Shown: piece after piece, positions 29,541 to 38,770 of the stretch
Position numbering within the stretch: position 1 is the first letter of the stretch
Layout of the letters: the number at the start of each line of letters is the position of its first letter
From: Candidatus Mediterraneibacter faecavium
GTDB lineage: Bacteria; Bacillota; Clostridia; Lachnospirales; Lachnospiraceae
NCBI GenBank assembly: GCA_019119995.1
Contig: DWVY01000047.1
Span: forward strand, 1-64,000
Direction: 5' to 3'
Length of the DNA: 64,000 bases
Program-made: the position numbers and the translations under genes
Notes under the pieces: generated by a model
Told to the model about the DNA's origin: nothing
Seen by the model: only the letters and a program-made list of their open reading frames with translations
Database searches by the model: none

Positions 29541-30413
29541 TTATCTGTACTTCAGATCGTAATAAAAGATATACTGCTGCATCACTCCCGCGCAGCCCTG
29601 ATACCTCTTAAACGGGAACCCGTCCGGATAATGCCGCTCAAGCACTTTGCTAATATGAGTATCTACAGGAAAGGCGTCCATCTGATGCAGGGCGAACAGG
29701 CAGATGCAGTCCGCCACCTTGCCGCCGATCCCGGGAAGTCTCATAAGCTCTGTGCGGGCTTCCGGATATTCCATTTCTCTGAGCGCATCCAGATCGATCT
29801 CTCCTCCTGCAACCATCTTCGCTGTCTGACAGATATATTTACTCCGGTATCCCAGCTTCAGTTCTCTTAGCTCCTCTTCTGTCGCCTGTGCGAGATCCTC
29901 AGCCCGGGGAAATGTATCATACGTCCTCCCGTCCGGAGTCACGCATCTCTCTCCGTATCTTTCGCAAAGCGTCCGGATAAGTCCTTTGATACGGGGGATA
30001 TTATTCTGCTGTGAGAGGATAAAGGTAATGATCATCTCCCATGTATCCTGCCTGAGGATGCGAATGCCGCTGCCAAATTCCGCGGCGCTTTTCAGATAAT
30101 CATCCTGCCTGTCAATCCGGGCTATATAATCCGAATAAGACGCCGAGAGATCAAAATACTCTTTCCAGAATGTCTCATATTCTTCCTGTGTACAGTACAG
30201 GATCGTCTCCCCATGTGCATTCGGCTCTCCGTGCGCATATGCATTTTCCTCTCCGCCTGCTGCCTCCGTCAGATTTTCCCGGATTCCGATCTTCAAGTAT
30301 CTGCTGCCCGCCAACAGCTCATATGTATCCTCCGAGACCGCATCCAGACGGAAACACTGTCCGGATTCACAGATCTGAGGAATGGAGAAACAATTATTCT
30401 CTATCGTAACCAT
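29541..30413 (-). CDS. ogg: 8-oxoguanine DNA glycosylase (OGG1 type)
   Basis: Base-excision repair enzyme of 290 residues with an N-terminal OGG domain (starts MVTIENNCFSIPQICESGQ) and an HhH-GPD domain. The helix-hairpin-helix reads LPGIGGKVADCICLFA and the following catalytic Asp lies in FPVDTHI; the Lys nucleophile is the K of GGKVADC. It should remove 8-oxoguanine and cut the strand. A short Gly/Ala/His-containing insertion (about residues 55-70) is probably a surface loop. Confidence 0.92.
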   Translation of the reverse strand: MVTIENNCFSIPQICESGQCFRLDAVSEDTYELLAGSRYLKIGIRENLTEAAGGEENAYAHGEPNAHGETILYCTQEEYETFWKEYFDLSASYSDYIARIDRQDDYLKSAAEFGSGIRILRQDTWEMIITFILSQQNNIPRIKGLIRTLCERYGERCVTPDGRTYDTFPRAEDLAQATEEELRELKLGYRSKYICQTAKMVAGGEIDLDALREMEYPEARTELMRLPGIGGKVADCICLFALHQMDAFPVDTHISKVLERHYPDGFPFKRYQGCAGVMQQYIFYYDLKYR

Positions 30414-30591
30414 GATACTTTCTGCTTTCTATCATACTCTCCATAATTCTTGCGTTACCGTGATTATTATAGCACGATTCTCCATCCCGAAAAAGTATGA
30501 AAAAGCCGCGTGATGTGTTATACTCACCCTGTAAGAATACTAAATTTCCAAAAGGCGCCCGCAGCGCTTCACCAGCAGAGAGGGGAAAATC

Positions 30592-31118
30592 ATGGCAAGA
30601 AAGATCGAAGTCGTGGACTACCGTCCCGAATGGGAGACCATGTTCAAAGAAGAATCCAGAAAGATCAAAAAATACTTGGCAAAAACTGTGCCGGAATCTA
30701 TCATATCGGCAGCACCTCCGTCAAAAATATGCCTGCCAAACCGATCATCGATATCATGCCGGTCGTAAAAGACCTCTCCCTTGTCGATGCACACAATAAA
30801 GAGTTCGAAACCCTCGGCTACGAGTGCCGGGGCGAGTTCGGCATACCCGGCAGAAGATTCTACGCCAAAGGCGGCGACAACCGTACGCACCACATCCATA
30901 TATTTGAGTTGGGCAATGAGAAAGATACCCTGAGGCATATCGCCGTGCGGGATTATCTGAGTTCCCATCCGGACACAGCGGCAGAATACGCCGCCCTGAA
31001 GAAGAAACTGGCAGAAGAATTCCCTTACGACAACGACGGCTACTGCGACGGCAAAGAAGAATACATGAAGTCACTGGAGGAAAAATCGCTCCGCTGGCAG
31101 GCAAAACAAAACCATTAA
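30592..31118 (+). pseudogene. GrpB-family (UPF0157) gene with a one-base frameshift
   Basis: GrpB-like nucleotidyltransferase-fold protein of unknown function. The natural start is ATG 30592 (MARKIEVVDYRPEWETMF) after AGAGGGG, but this frame breaks down after about 27 codons. The rest of the protein (KILGKNCAGIYHIGSTS, AKPIIDIMPVV, to the stop at 31118) continues in another frame. The switch fits loss of one A in the run of six A at 30667-30672. The two halves together make a normal-length protein, so a sequencing slip, a recent mutation or slippage on the A-run are all possible. Confidence 0.8.
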
Positions 31119-32491
31119 CTGTTTTCCAGCGTCTGGTCTATGATGCTTCTCATAATATCCTCTGTCATCTGTCCGGGCACATAGCCGTATACATTTCCAT
31201 CCTTATCGATCATAAACGTAGTCGGGAACGCCGAAATCCCGTACTGGGTAAACATTTCTCCGCTCTCGTCCATAAGCACCGGATAGGTATACCCGTTCTC
31301 TTCCATAAAGCCGGCGATCTCCTCCGCCGAACCTTCCTGGCCGATCCCCGGTCCTGCGATTCCCAGTATCACAACCTCTGCATCCTCGCCCTGCGCCGAA
31401 TATTCTTCGTAGAGTTTCTGGATGTCCGGCATCTCATTGCGGCACGGCCCGCACCAGGTCGCCCAGAAGTTGAGAAAGACGACTTTCCCTCTATAATCCG
31501 AAAGCGTATGCGTATTTCCAAACTGATCCGTCAGCTCAAGATCAGAAAGAGGCGCTGCCACCGTCTGCCGTTCCTGTGCTTCCGCGCTGCCCTGCCCGTC
31601 CTCATCGCCGGCATTTTCCTTATCTGTATCCGCCCTGTCTGTATTCTTCTCATTTTTCTCATTCTCCGCATCCGTCCGGCTCCCGCCGTCCCCGCTCTGA
31701 GCTTCACCGCTTCCGTCTTTCTCCTGCACCGTCTCTTCCTGTACCGTCGAGAGGTAGCCTGTGATGTCATTCATCTTGCCGGTAAACATAAGCGCACCCA
31801 TCAGGATCATCAGGACGCCGCCGATCCTGACTGTATAGCGCACGGCTTTCATATGCCGGCGGAAAAAGCCCAGCAGCTGCGCCGTAAAGATCCCCGCCGC
31901 CAGGAACGGCAGGATAAAGCCCAGCGTATATACTCCGATCAGGAGAAACCCGAGCGCTTCAGTCTGTGCGCTCCCCGCCATCAAAAGCACGCTCGTAAGC
32001 GCAGGTCCCACACAGGGCGTCCATGCAAAACTGAATGTAAATCCCATGATCAGCGCAGTGACCGGGGACATGGTCATCTTCTCAAGACGCAGGGTGATCC
32101 TGTGTTCCCCGCCGAGCACTTTTGAACTGCCGAACACGCCGAGCTGGTACAGCCCGAACAGAATGATCAGCACACCGCCGATCCTTGCGAACAACATTCT
32201 ATGCTCTCCGAAGAAACTGCCCGCAGCCGAAGCTCCCAGTCCGAGGACGAAGAAAGCGCCGCTGATCCCGAGCGTAAAAAATAATACGCGCAGGAACAGC
32301 CGCAGTTTTTCCCTTTTCACAGATCCTGTATCCTGTCCGCGATCCGCCGCGCCTGCCCCGGAACCGATCCCGCCTGACAAATATCCCAGATACAGCGGAA
32401 CCAGCGGCAGTACGCAGGGTGAGAAAAAGCTCAAAAGCCCCTGAACAAACACCACAGCCGCAGATACGCCGGTCTCTATTGTAAATCCCAT
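31115..32491 (-). CDS. CcdA-like membrane protein fused to TlpA/ResA-like thioredoxin
   Basis: 458-residue fusion for carrying reducing power across the membrane. The N-terminal 240 residues have about six TM helices and the CcdA/DsbD-gamma motif SFFSPCVLPLVPLYLGY with a second Cys in FAWTPCVGP. A very acidic, low-complexity linker (about 245-305) leads to an extracytoplasmic thioredoxin domain (about 315-458) with the active site WCGPC. Partners normally include cytochrome c assembly, but none is nearby, so the target is more likely a disulfide or oxidised Met protein. It converges on grpB with a 4-base overlap. Confidence 0.93.
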   Translation of the reverse strand: MGFTIETGVSAAVVFVQGLLSFFSPCVLPLVPLYLGYLSGGIGSGAGAADRGQDTGSVKREKLRLFLRVLFFTLGISGAFFVLGLGASAAGSFFGEHRMLFARIGGVLIILFGLYQLGVFGSSKVLGGEHRITLRLEKMTMSPVTALIMGFTFSFAWTPCVGPALTSVLLMAGSAQTEALGFLLIGVYTLGFILPFLAAGIFTAQLLGFFRRHMKAVRYTVRIGGVLMILMGALMFTGKMNDITGYLSTVQEETVQEKDGSGEAQSGDGGSRTDAENEKNEKNTDRADTDKENAGDEDGQGSAEAQERQTVAAPLSDLELTDQFGNTHTLSDYRGKVVFLNFWATWCGPCRNEMPDIQKLYEEYSAQGEDAEVVILGIAGPGIGQEGSAEEIAGFMEENGYTYPVLMDESGEMFTQYGISAFPTTFMIDKDGNVYGYVPGQMTEDIMRSIIDQTLENS

Positions 32492-32661
32492 ATCACTTGA
32501 TCCTCCGATCCATTAACTCTCTGTCCGTTCAGATGCCGCCCGTTTCCAGACGGCATCCCTTCTACGTCAGGTATAGAGAGGATATCACATTTTTCATATG
32601 ATTGACAGTGATATAGTCACATTCTCTGCGAATTTTGCAACCAATTTTGTAACAGCTCAGC

Positions 32662-33705
32662 CTATGAAGCATCCGAAAGACTGCCGATCTTCTCCACCGT
32701 CATGGTGATCCCGCTGTAGAAGTAGGCATCTCCCTGCCCGATCACCTGAAATACTGCGGGCACATCCTGAACCTCTATGATCTGCGAGAAAGAAAGATTG
32801 CTTGTATCTGTCGAGGTATGGAAGGTGTGCTGCACCGCCGCTCCGGGCACCGCTGTCCCCTGCTCCTCCAGATACATCCCTACTGTGAGCGGGAATGTCA
32901 CTCCGCTGACAGGCCCCGCCGTCCCGTGGAAAGATACTTCATAATATCCGGGCGTCTCCACCGTGATCTGCGGACTGTTCTGCGCATGTGAAATATCCGT
33001 TCCCGCTTCCGAAGCATTGCGGTCAAGGATCAGAGCAGTCCCGGTCGTCCCGGTCTGTGACGGCGTCGAATATGCAGACAAAAAGCTGGCCGGAGATCCG
33101 GTTCCCGTGGCGCCGGTTGCCCCGCTTGGACCGGTTGCTCCCGTCGGGCCTGTCGCTCCACTCGGACCTGTTGCTCCCGTCGGGCCTGTCGCTCCTGTCG
33201 GGCCTGCTGGGCCGGTCGGACCTGTTACTCCGCTCGGACCTGTTACTCCTGTCGGACCGGTCGCTCCGCTTGGACCGGTCACTCCCGTTGGGCCCGTTGC
33301 TCCGCTTGGACCGGTCGCTCCCGTCGGACCTGTCACCCCGCTCGGGCCGATTGCTCCTGTCGGACCCGTTGCCCCGCTTGGGCCGGTTGCTCCTGTCGGG
33401 CCTGTCGCGCCGCTTGGACCCGTTGCTCCTGTCGGACCGCCTGACGGACCTGTCACTCCCGTCGGACCTGTTGCCCCGGTCGGACCTGTTGCTCCAGTTG
33501 CTCCAGTTGCGCCGGTCGCTCCTGTCGGGCCGGTCGCACCGGTGCAGCAGCACGGCCGCGGCGGGCAAGGACGGCATCCAAAAGGCTGCCAGCCGCAGCG
33601 CTCCTGGCTCTGTGCCGCGCCGTCATTATGCTGACAGTCTTTCGACTGTTCCTGTATCTCATCACACTTTGCATCATCTGCCGCTTTTTTTCTAAACCAT
33701 ATCAT
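32662..33705 (-). CDS. BclA-like collagen-repeat spore surface protein
   Basis: 347 residues: a Cys-rich N-terminal part (to about 55, ending CPPRPCCC), a Gly-X-Thr/Pro collagen-like region of about 150 residues made of GATGPTG-type triplets, and a C-terminal globular domain (about 210-347) like those of BclA proteins. Such proteins trimerise into filaments on the exosporium of spore-formers. The Thr-rich triplets offer many glycosylation sites. A glycosyltransferase gene is next to it. The repeats make the number of triplets liable to vary between strains. Confidence 0.9.
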   Translation of the reverse strand: MIWFRKKAADDAKCDEIQEQSKDCQHNDGAAQSQERCGWQPFGCRPCPPRPCCCTGATGPTGATGATGATGATGPTGATGPTGVTGPSGGPTGATGPSGATGPTGATGPSGATGPTGAIGPSGVTGPTGATGPSGATGPTGVTGPSGATGPTGVTGPSGVTGPTGPAGPTGATGPTGATGPSGATGPTGATGPSGATGATGTGSPASFLSAYSTPSQTGTTGTALILDRNASEAGTDISHAQNSPQITVETPGYYEVSFHGTAGPVSGVTFPLTVGMYLEEQGTAVPGAAVQHTFHTSTDTSNLSFSQIIEVQDVPAVFQVIGQGDAYFYSGITMTVEKIGSLSDAS

Positions 33706-33729
33706 AATTGCAAACCTCCTTTCATAATC

Positions 33730-33755
33730 AATATATGTTGGGAGTTATTTTTTGT
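33730..33755 (-). promoter_or_regulatory. Possible sigma-K promoter of the collagen-like gene
   Basis: On the minus strand AC (33754-33755) and CATATATT (33730-33737) are separated by 16 bases, matching the late-sporulation sigma-K pattern (AC, 16-17 bases, CATANNNT). It lies 24 bases upstream of the ATG, with an AAAGGAGG ribosome site between. AT-rich chance matches are possible. Confidence 0.35.
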
Positions 33756-33782
33756 TTGCAGCGATGATATCCAAATGTAGTT

Positions 33783-34859
33783 TTACTCTGCTTTCTGCTC
33801 AAAATATCTTTTATTGCTGAGATAATACGGCGACTCCGGCCTGAAACTGCCCGCCAGCTCGTTATACCTTTCCGCCTCTTTTTTGTCTCCTAGTCTGTCA
33901 TAGCAGACGCACAGACTGATCGCAGGGAGGAAACCGTAGCAGTCTTCTTCCACAAAGGCGCCGGTCTCGGGAGCCTTCTTTGCGCTCAGAGCCTGTTTAT
34001 ACCAGAAGACAGCCTGTTCATACTTTTCTCTGTCCTGAAAATGTCTTCCCAAATCGCAGCAAATCTCGCCGCGGGGCACGTCGTACTCAAAAGCATGCAG
34101 TAAAGCGTGAAGGGCTTTCTGCTCTTCGCCCATGCCATAATAGCAGACTGCCAGCTGACGCGCCGCATCGATCTTATTTTCCATCCAGCCGTCCGGACGC
34201 GCAAGGAATCTGCTTAATAGATCAGCGCCTTTTTCATACTTTCCGTGGAACATCAGCTCTCTTCCATAATAATAAAGCGCTCTGCTGTCAAAATATTCTC
34301 CGGTTTTCTCCATCTTCTCGTAAATCCTGAGATTCCGCTCTCCGCCGCCTTGTTTTACTCTCGGTTTTCTGTGCTCAACCGGTATATCCGAATAATATAT
34401 TTTCCCTGACGGCTGTATCACTTCATGCACTTTCCCCTTAAAGAAAAATCCTGCATCGTTTTTCACGATTCTTTCTCTATAATAGAAAAATGAAGCTTTG
34501 CCGTTTTCGTCAAAAGCGGTAATGTACGGCATCATGATCACATCTTCATCGGAAATCCTCTCTTTCATCTCGAGAAATTTTCCGGTCTCTTCTGCGGGGA
34601 TCACATCATCCGCATCCAGCCACATCAGATAACGCATCCGCCCTTTTTCCAAAGCATAATTTCTTGCGGCAGCGAAGTCATCGACCCATACGAAATCATA
34701 GATCTGGTCCGTATATGCAGCCGCCACTTCCTTTGTCCTGTCCGCCGAGCCTGTATCTACTATTATAATTTCATCCACAAGGTTCCTCACACTGTCCAGG
34801 CATCTTCCCAGAACTTCTTCCTCGTCCCGCACGATCATACACAGACTGATTGTGATCAC
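33783..34859 (-). CDS. Glycosyltransferase family 2 with TPR region
   Basis: 358 residues. The GT-A domain (about 1-170) starts MITISLCMIVRDEEEVLGRCL and has the metal-binding DADD in LMWLDADDVI. The C-terminal 180 residues form TPR-like helices (EEQKALHALLHAFEY and following). This is the layout of glycosyltransferases that act on proteins, including SgtA, the neighbour of bclA3 in Clostridioides difficile. It lies 78 bases upstream of the collagen-like gene on the same strand, so it probably glycosylates that protein. Confidence 0.85.
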   Translation of the reverse strand: MITISLCMIVRDEEEVLGRCLDSVRNLVDEIIIVDTGSADRTKEVAAAYTDQIYDFVWVDDFAAARNYALEKGRMRYLMWLDADDVIPAEETGKFLEMKERISDEDVIMMPYITAFDENGKASFFYYRERIVKNDAGFFFKGKVHEVIQPSGKIYYSDIPVEHRKPRVKQGGGERNLRIYEKMEKTGEYFDSRALYYYGRELMFHGKYEKGADLLSRFLARPDGWMENKIDAARQLAVCYYGMGEEQKALHALLHAFEYDVPRGEICCDLGRHFQDREKYEQAVFWYKQALSAKKAPETGAFVEEDCYGFLPAISLCVCYDRLGDKKEAERYNELAGSFRPESPYYLSNKRYFEQKAE

Positions 34860-34979
34860 TTGACTTCACACTCCGCATCCTATATCGTTTTACACTATAT
34901 CTCAGTCTATGCGGCAAAATTTCAGATGTTCATAGGTCTGCATGTTCATTTCTTTAACCAGAGTCCAACCCATAACAAA

Positions 34980-35016
34980 AGGCAGAGAATCGTCCGTTTT
35001 GGATAATTCTCTGCCT
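34980..35016 (-). terminator. Terminator after the malic enzyme gene
   Basis: Eleven-base perfect arms (AGGCAGAGAAT and ATTCTCTGCCT) with an inner TCC/GGA pair; on the minus strand it is followed by TTTTGTTAT. It lies about 90 bases past the malic enzyme stop. Confidence 0.75.
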
Positions 35017-35105
35017 GATCTTTCAATCTGTTCTGTTACTCACCATTTATAATAGAAACGGGAGTCATCCCACATCTGATATACAGACGTATGGATAAAA
35101 GCAAA

Positions 35106-36278
35106 TCAGATTCTTGCCACGCCGCTCTTTCTTGCAGCCTCAGCCGTTGCCTTTGCCACAGCGTCTTTTACACGGGAATCAAATGCTGCCGGAAGGATGT
35201 AATCCGGATTCAACTCCTCGTCGCTAACCAGACCTGCGATCGCATAAGCCGCTGCAACTTTCATCTCATCATTGATGTCGGATGCACGCACATCGAGAGC
35301 TCCGCGGAAGATGCCCGGGAAGCAAAGCACGTTGTTTACCTGGTTCGGGAAATCGCTTCTTCCGGTAGATACGACTGCTGCCCCTGCCGCTTTCGCCTCG
35401 TCCGGGAAGATCTCCGGCGTCGGGTTTGCACACGCGAAGATGATCGGATCTTTTGCCATACTGCGCACCATATCCTGTGTCAGTGTGCCCGGTGCGGATA
35501 CTCCGATAAATACATCAGCGCCTTTGATCACCTCTGCGAGAGTTCCTTTCTCATGGTTAAAGTTTGTGATCTTAGCCATCTCTTCCTTGATCGGGTTCAG
35601 ATAATCTCTTCCCTCATAGATCGCTCCGTGGCGGTCTGTCATGATGACGTTTTTAAGACCCATGGACATAAGCAGTCTGATGATGGCGATACCGGCTGCG
35701 CCTGCGCCGGAAGTTACGATCTTGATGTCTTCGATCTTCTTGCCGACGATCTTCAGCGCATTGATCATACCTGCAAGCGTGATCACTGCCGTACCGTGCT
35801 GGTCGTCATGGAATACCGGAATATCACAGCACTCTTTCAGCCGCTTCTCGATCTCAAAACATCTCGGAGCCGCGATATCCTCAAGGTTGATACCGCCGAA
35901 GCTTCCCGCGATCAGACTTACTGTCTTCACGATATCGTCCACATCTTTGGATCTGACACAGAGCGGGATTGCATCCACATCGCCAAACTCTTTGAACAGT
36001 ACGCATTTGCCTTCCATAACCGGCATACCAGCCTCCGGTCCGATGTCTCCAAGGCCCAGCACGGCTGTTCCGTCCGTGACAACAGCTACCGTATTCCAGC
36101 GTCTTGTCAGGTCAAAGCTCTTGCTCGGATCTTTCTGGATCTCCAGACAGGGCTGTGCAACTCCCGGCGTGTAGGCAAGGCTTAACGCCTCCTTGGAATC
36201 AACCGCCGCACGGCTTTTGATCTCGATCTTACCTTTCAGTTCATAGTGCATTTTTAATGATTCTTTTGCGTAGTCCAT
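35106..36278 (-). CDS. NAD(P)-dependent malic enzyme
   Basis: Oxidative decarboxylation of malate to pyruvate in the cytoplasm. The 390-residue product is of the short bacterial type (no phosphotransacetylase extension). Motifs: LSLAYTPGVAQPC (catalytic Tyr), LGLGDIGPEAGMPVMEGK (catalytic Lys), FHDDQHGTA (metal-binding Asp) and the dinucleotide loop SGAGAAG. NAD or NADP preference cannot be read safely. It is a single-gene unit with its own terminator. Confidence 0.96.
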   Translation of the reverse strand: MDYAKESLKMHYELKGKIEIKSRAAVDSKEALSLAYTPGVAQPCLEIQKDPSKSFDLTRRWNTVAVVTDGTAVLGLGDIGPEAGMPVMEGKCVLFKEFGDVDAIPLCVRSKDVDDIVKTVSLIAGSFGGINLEDIAAPRCFEIEKRLKECCDIPVFHDDQHGTAVITLAGMINALKIVGKKIEDIKIVTSGAGAAGIAIIRLLMSMGLKNVIMTDRHGAIYEGRDYLNPIKEEMAKITNFNHEKGTLAEVIKGADVFIGVSAPGTLTQDMVRSMAKDPIIFACANPTPEIFPDEAKAAGAAVVSTGRSDFPNQVNNVLCFPGIFRGALDVRASDINDEMKVAAAYAIAGLVSDEELNPDYILPAAFDSRVKDAVAKATAEAARKSGVARI

Positions 36279-36443
36279 AACTGCCTCCTGTTGTTTATTC
36301 TATTGAAAGCATACAAATGTAATCCGATGTACCCTGTTAGGATCCAGATATACCTTCGTAATTTATACACTCCGCTCTTATTATACTTCTTTTTTCCCCG
36401 AATGGCATTATTTTTTTCAAAACAAAGACACTTTTTGATTTTT

Positions 36444-36500
36444 TATGCATATCGCAAGTCAAAATATGTATTTTTATGCATTTTATCGTGCATATATGCA
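36444..36500. promoter_or_regulatory. Cluster of ATGCAT palindromes upstream of argG
   Basis: Three AT-rich palindromes lie between malic enzyme and argG: TATGCATA (36444-36451), ATGCAT (36476-36481) and TGCATATATGCA (36489-36500, perfect). They resemble the TGCATAAT boxes at argC, so they may be extra ArgR contacts. The remainder of the 36279-36651 gap holds no gene. Confidence 0.45.
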
Positions 36501-36526
36501 TAAATTTTATTTTTATAAATTTCTTC

Positions 36527-36555
36527 TTGCATAATTATAAGTTCTGGTGTATAGT
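36527..36555 (+). promoter_or_regulatory. argG promoter with an ArgR-like box over the -35
   Basis: TTGCAT (36527-36532) and TATAGT (36550-36555) are 17 bases apart. The -35 continues as TTGCATAATTATAA, nearly the same box that covers the argC promoter, so both units are probably repressed by ArgR when arginine is plentiful. Confidence 0.7.
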
Positions 36556-36651
36556 AATCTGTAGCTTGCCACAGCGAAAAAATCAACAGAAACCGCTTCC
36601 GGGGGATCCGGGCGGCAGCATTTATAAAAATACATTCAGGAGGATATAAAA

Positions 36652-37884
36652 ATGAGTAAAGAAAAAGTAGTTTTAGCATATTCCGGCGGACTTGACACAA
36701 CAGCGATCATCCCGTGGCTGAAAGAGACATTCGGTTACGACGTGATCTGCTGCTGCATCGACTGCGGACAGGGTGAGGAACTGGATGGACTGGACGAGAG
36801 GGCGAAACTCTCCGGAGCGTCAAAGTTATATATTGAAAATATTGTCGACGAATTCGCCGAAGATTTCATCATGCCGTGCGTAAAAGCAGGCGCTGTATAT
36901 GAGAACGCATATCTGCTTGGCACGTCCATGGCGCGTCCGGCCATCGCGAAAAAGCTGGTTGAGATCGCACGCAAGGAAGGTGCTGTTGCTATCTGCCACG
37001 GCGCTACAGGAAAGGGAAACGACCAGATCCGTTTCGAGCTCGGCATCAAGGCTCTCGCTCCGGACATCAAGATCATCGCTCCGTGGCGTATGACAGATCT
37101 GTGGACCATGCAGTCTCGTGAAGACGAGATCGAATACTGCAAGGCTCACGGCATCGATCTTCCGTTCGATACAAAGCACAGCTACAGCCGCGACCGCAAC
37201 CTGTGGCATATCAGCCACGAAGGTCTGGAACTGGAGGATCCGTCTGTAGAGCCGAATTACGACGATCTGCTCGTCTTAAGCGTATCCCCGGAGAACGCGC
37301 CGGACGAACCGGAATATGTGACAATGACATTTGAGGCCGGTGTTCCGAAGACGATCAACGGCAAAGCAATGAAAGTAGCCGACATCATCAAAGAGCTCAA
37401 CACACTGGGCGGAAAGCACGGCATCGGCATCATTGACATCGTAGAGAACCGTGTCGTAGGCATGAAGTCCCGCGGAGTATACGAGACGCCGGGCGGAACG
37501 ATCCTGATGGCCGCTCACCAGCAGTTGGAAGAGCTGATCCTTGACCGCGCTACATACGAAGTGAAGAAAGAGATGGGCAACAAACTTGCTCAGGTTGTAT
37601 ATGAAGGAAAATGGTTCACACCGCTGTGCGAAGCGATCCGCGCATTTGTTGATGTGACACAGCAGTATGTGACAGGCGAAGTGAAGTTCAAACTGTACAA
37701 AGGCAACATTATCAAAGCCGGCGAGACATCCCCGTACTCCCTGTACAGCGAGTCACTGGCAAGCTTCACAACAGGCGATATGTACGACCACCACGACGCA
37801 GACGGATTCATCACACTGTTCGGACTGCCTCTTAAAGTCCGCGCGATGAAGATGCAGGAACTGGCAAAAGAGAACCAGAAATAA
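36652..37884 (+). CDS. argG: Argininosuccinate synthase
   Basis: ATP-dependent joining of citrulline and aspartate, the seventh step of arginine synthesis. The 410-residue product has the PP-loop ATP site VLAYSGGLDTTAI, the GATGKGNDQ motif and the C-terminal helix for tetramer assembly (SLYSESLASF). AGGAGG lies 8 bases before the ATG. It stands alone: argH, which commonly follows, is absent, and the next gene lies on the other strand behind a strong terminator. Codon use is clearly biased to C/G third positions, as in highly expressed genes. Confidence 0.98.
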   Translation: MSKEKVVLAYSGGLDTTAIIPWLKETFGYDVICCCIDCGQGEELDGLDERAKLSGASKLYIENIVDEFAEDFIMPCVKAGAVYENAYLLGTSMARPAIAKKLVEIARKEGAVAICHGATGKGNDQIRFELGIKALAPDIKIIAPWRMTDLWTMQSREDEIEYCKAHGIDLPFDTKHSYSRDRNLWHISHEGLELEDPSVEPNYDDLLVLSVSPENAPDEPEYVTMTFEAGVPKTINGKAMKVADIIKELNTLGGKHGIGIIDIVENRVVGMKSRGVYETPGGTILMAAHQQLEELILDRATYEVKKEMGNKLAQVVYEGKWFTPLCEAIRAFVDVTQQYVTGEVKFKLYKGNIIKAGETSPYSLYSESLASFTTGDMYDHHDADGFITLFGLPLKVRAMKMQELAKENQK

Positions 37885-37906
37885 TTTATAAATTCATAAT
37901 AAAACA

Positions 37907-37967
37907 AGCCAGCGGCAATGGTACGCATCTCATTTGCAGATACACACCATTGCCGCTGGCTATTTTT
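37907..37967. terminator. Terminator of argG
   Basis: Sixteen-base perfect arms (AGCCAGCGGCAATGGT and ACCATTGCCGCTGGCT) with a 23-base loop, then ATTTTTT on the plus strand. It also lies just past the stop of the converging lipoprotein gene and may serve both. Confidence 0.9.
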
Positions 37968-37984
37968 TCTACTATAGGCAATAC

Positions 37985-38770
37985 CTATTGCACAGGCAGG
38001 TCATCCGGTATACTGATCTCGATATCTTTTTCATATGTAATCTGATAATCCATCTCAGGATAACCATATTTTCCAGAATGATCAACTGACTCCTCTGCGT
38101 CTTCAAACTTCATGCCATCAGCCACCAGTTTCGATATCTCCATTACACGACCGGTGCCCAACTGAAGTATATGTATACTATCAACTTTCTCTGTCTCCTT
38201 ATCAATATAGTATTCCACTTTTACCGGCAGCGTCATGTTTATCGTAGCATTTGGGTCATCACTTAATCCGGGCGGATAAGAATTAACCGGAGTCTCTACT
38301 TCATATTCGGCACTGACTACAAAGCATTGTTCCTCGATACGATCAAACTTGTACTCCAGGCCATCCCGATCATACCAATTCGGCCCTCTCGCCTCTTTAT
38401 TTGCCTTTCCGCTTGAAGTGATCCAGTCTGTTTTCTGATCACCTGATAATACGATAGTAACATAAAAATTAAGAGTTCCGTCATTTTCTATCCAATATTT
38501 CTCATATTCTCCCTGCGGTGGTTCCAGAGTGGTGATTTCATACTGTATGTATGGTTCCTCTGTTTTCATTCCTTTTCGTTCATCTAATACATCTTTGCTT
38601 CCATCCAGCCCCAGATTGTAATACTCCACAGTATAACTATAGTCTTTGGAATTAAACTCTTCGATAACCCTCGCTGCTTCATCAGGAGTAATCTCTTTTT
38701 TTGAACATCCAGTACATATAAATAATAGTAATGAGACAAGAAGAAACTTTGCTATTCCATCCGAGATCAA
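37985..38770 (-). CDS. Putative lipoprotein, unknown family
   Basis: About 261 residues. A hydrophobic run (FLLVSLLLF) ends in the lipobox ICTGC, so the mature protein is anchored outside the membrane. The rest is an acidic soluble domain with no family recognised. No ATG is available close to the signal sequence: the best start is TTG 38770 with a weak AGAGGA site, inside the 3' end of the aldo/keto reductase gene. This suggests that the original 5' end was lost in a rearrangement. Codon use is more AT-rich than that of neighbours. Confidence 0.65.
   Translation of the reverse strand: MISDGIAKFLLVSLLLFICTGCSKKEITPDEAARVIEEFNSKDYSYTVEYYNLGLDGSKDVLDERKGMKTEEPYIQYEITTLEPPQGEYEKYWIENDGTLNFYVTIVLSGDQKTDWITSSGKANKEARGPNWYDRDGLEYKFDRIEEQCFVVSAEYEVETPVNSYPPGLSDDPNATINMTLPVKVEYYIDKETEKVDSIHILQLGTGRVMEISKLVADGMKFEDAEESVDHSGKYGYPEMDYQITYEKDIEISIPDDLPVQ

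Noticed and set aside
32963-33634. Possible CRISPR-like or satellite repeat
   Set aside because: The short periodicity of 9-18 bases is the collagen triplet coding pattern; there are no conserved repeats with unique spacers.
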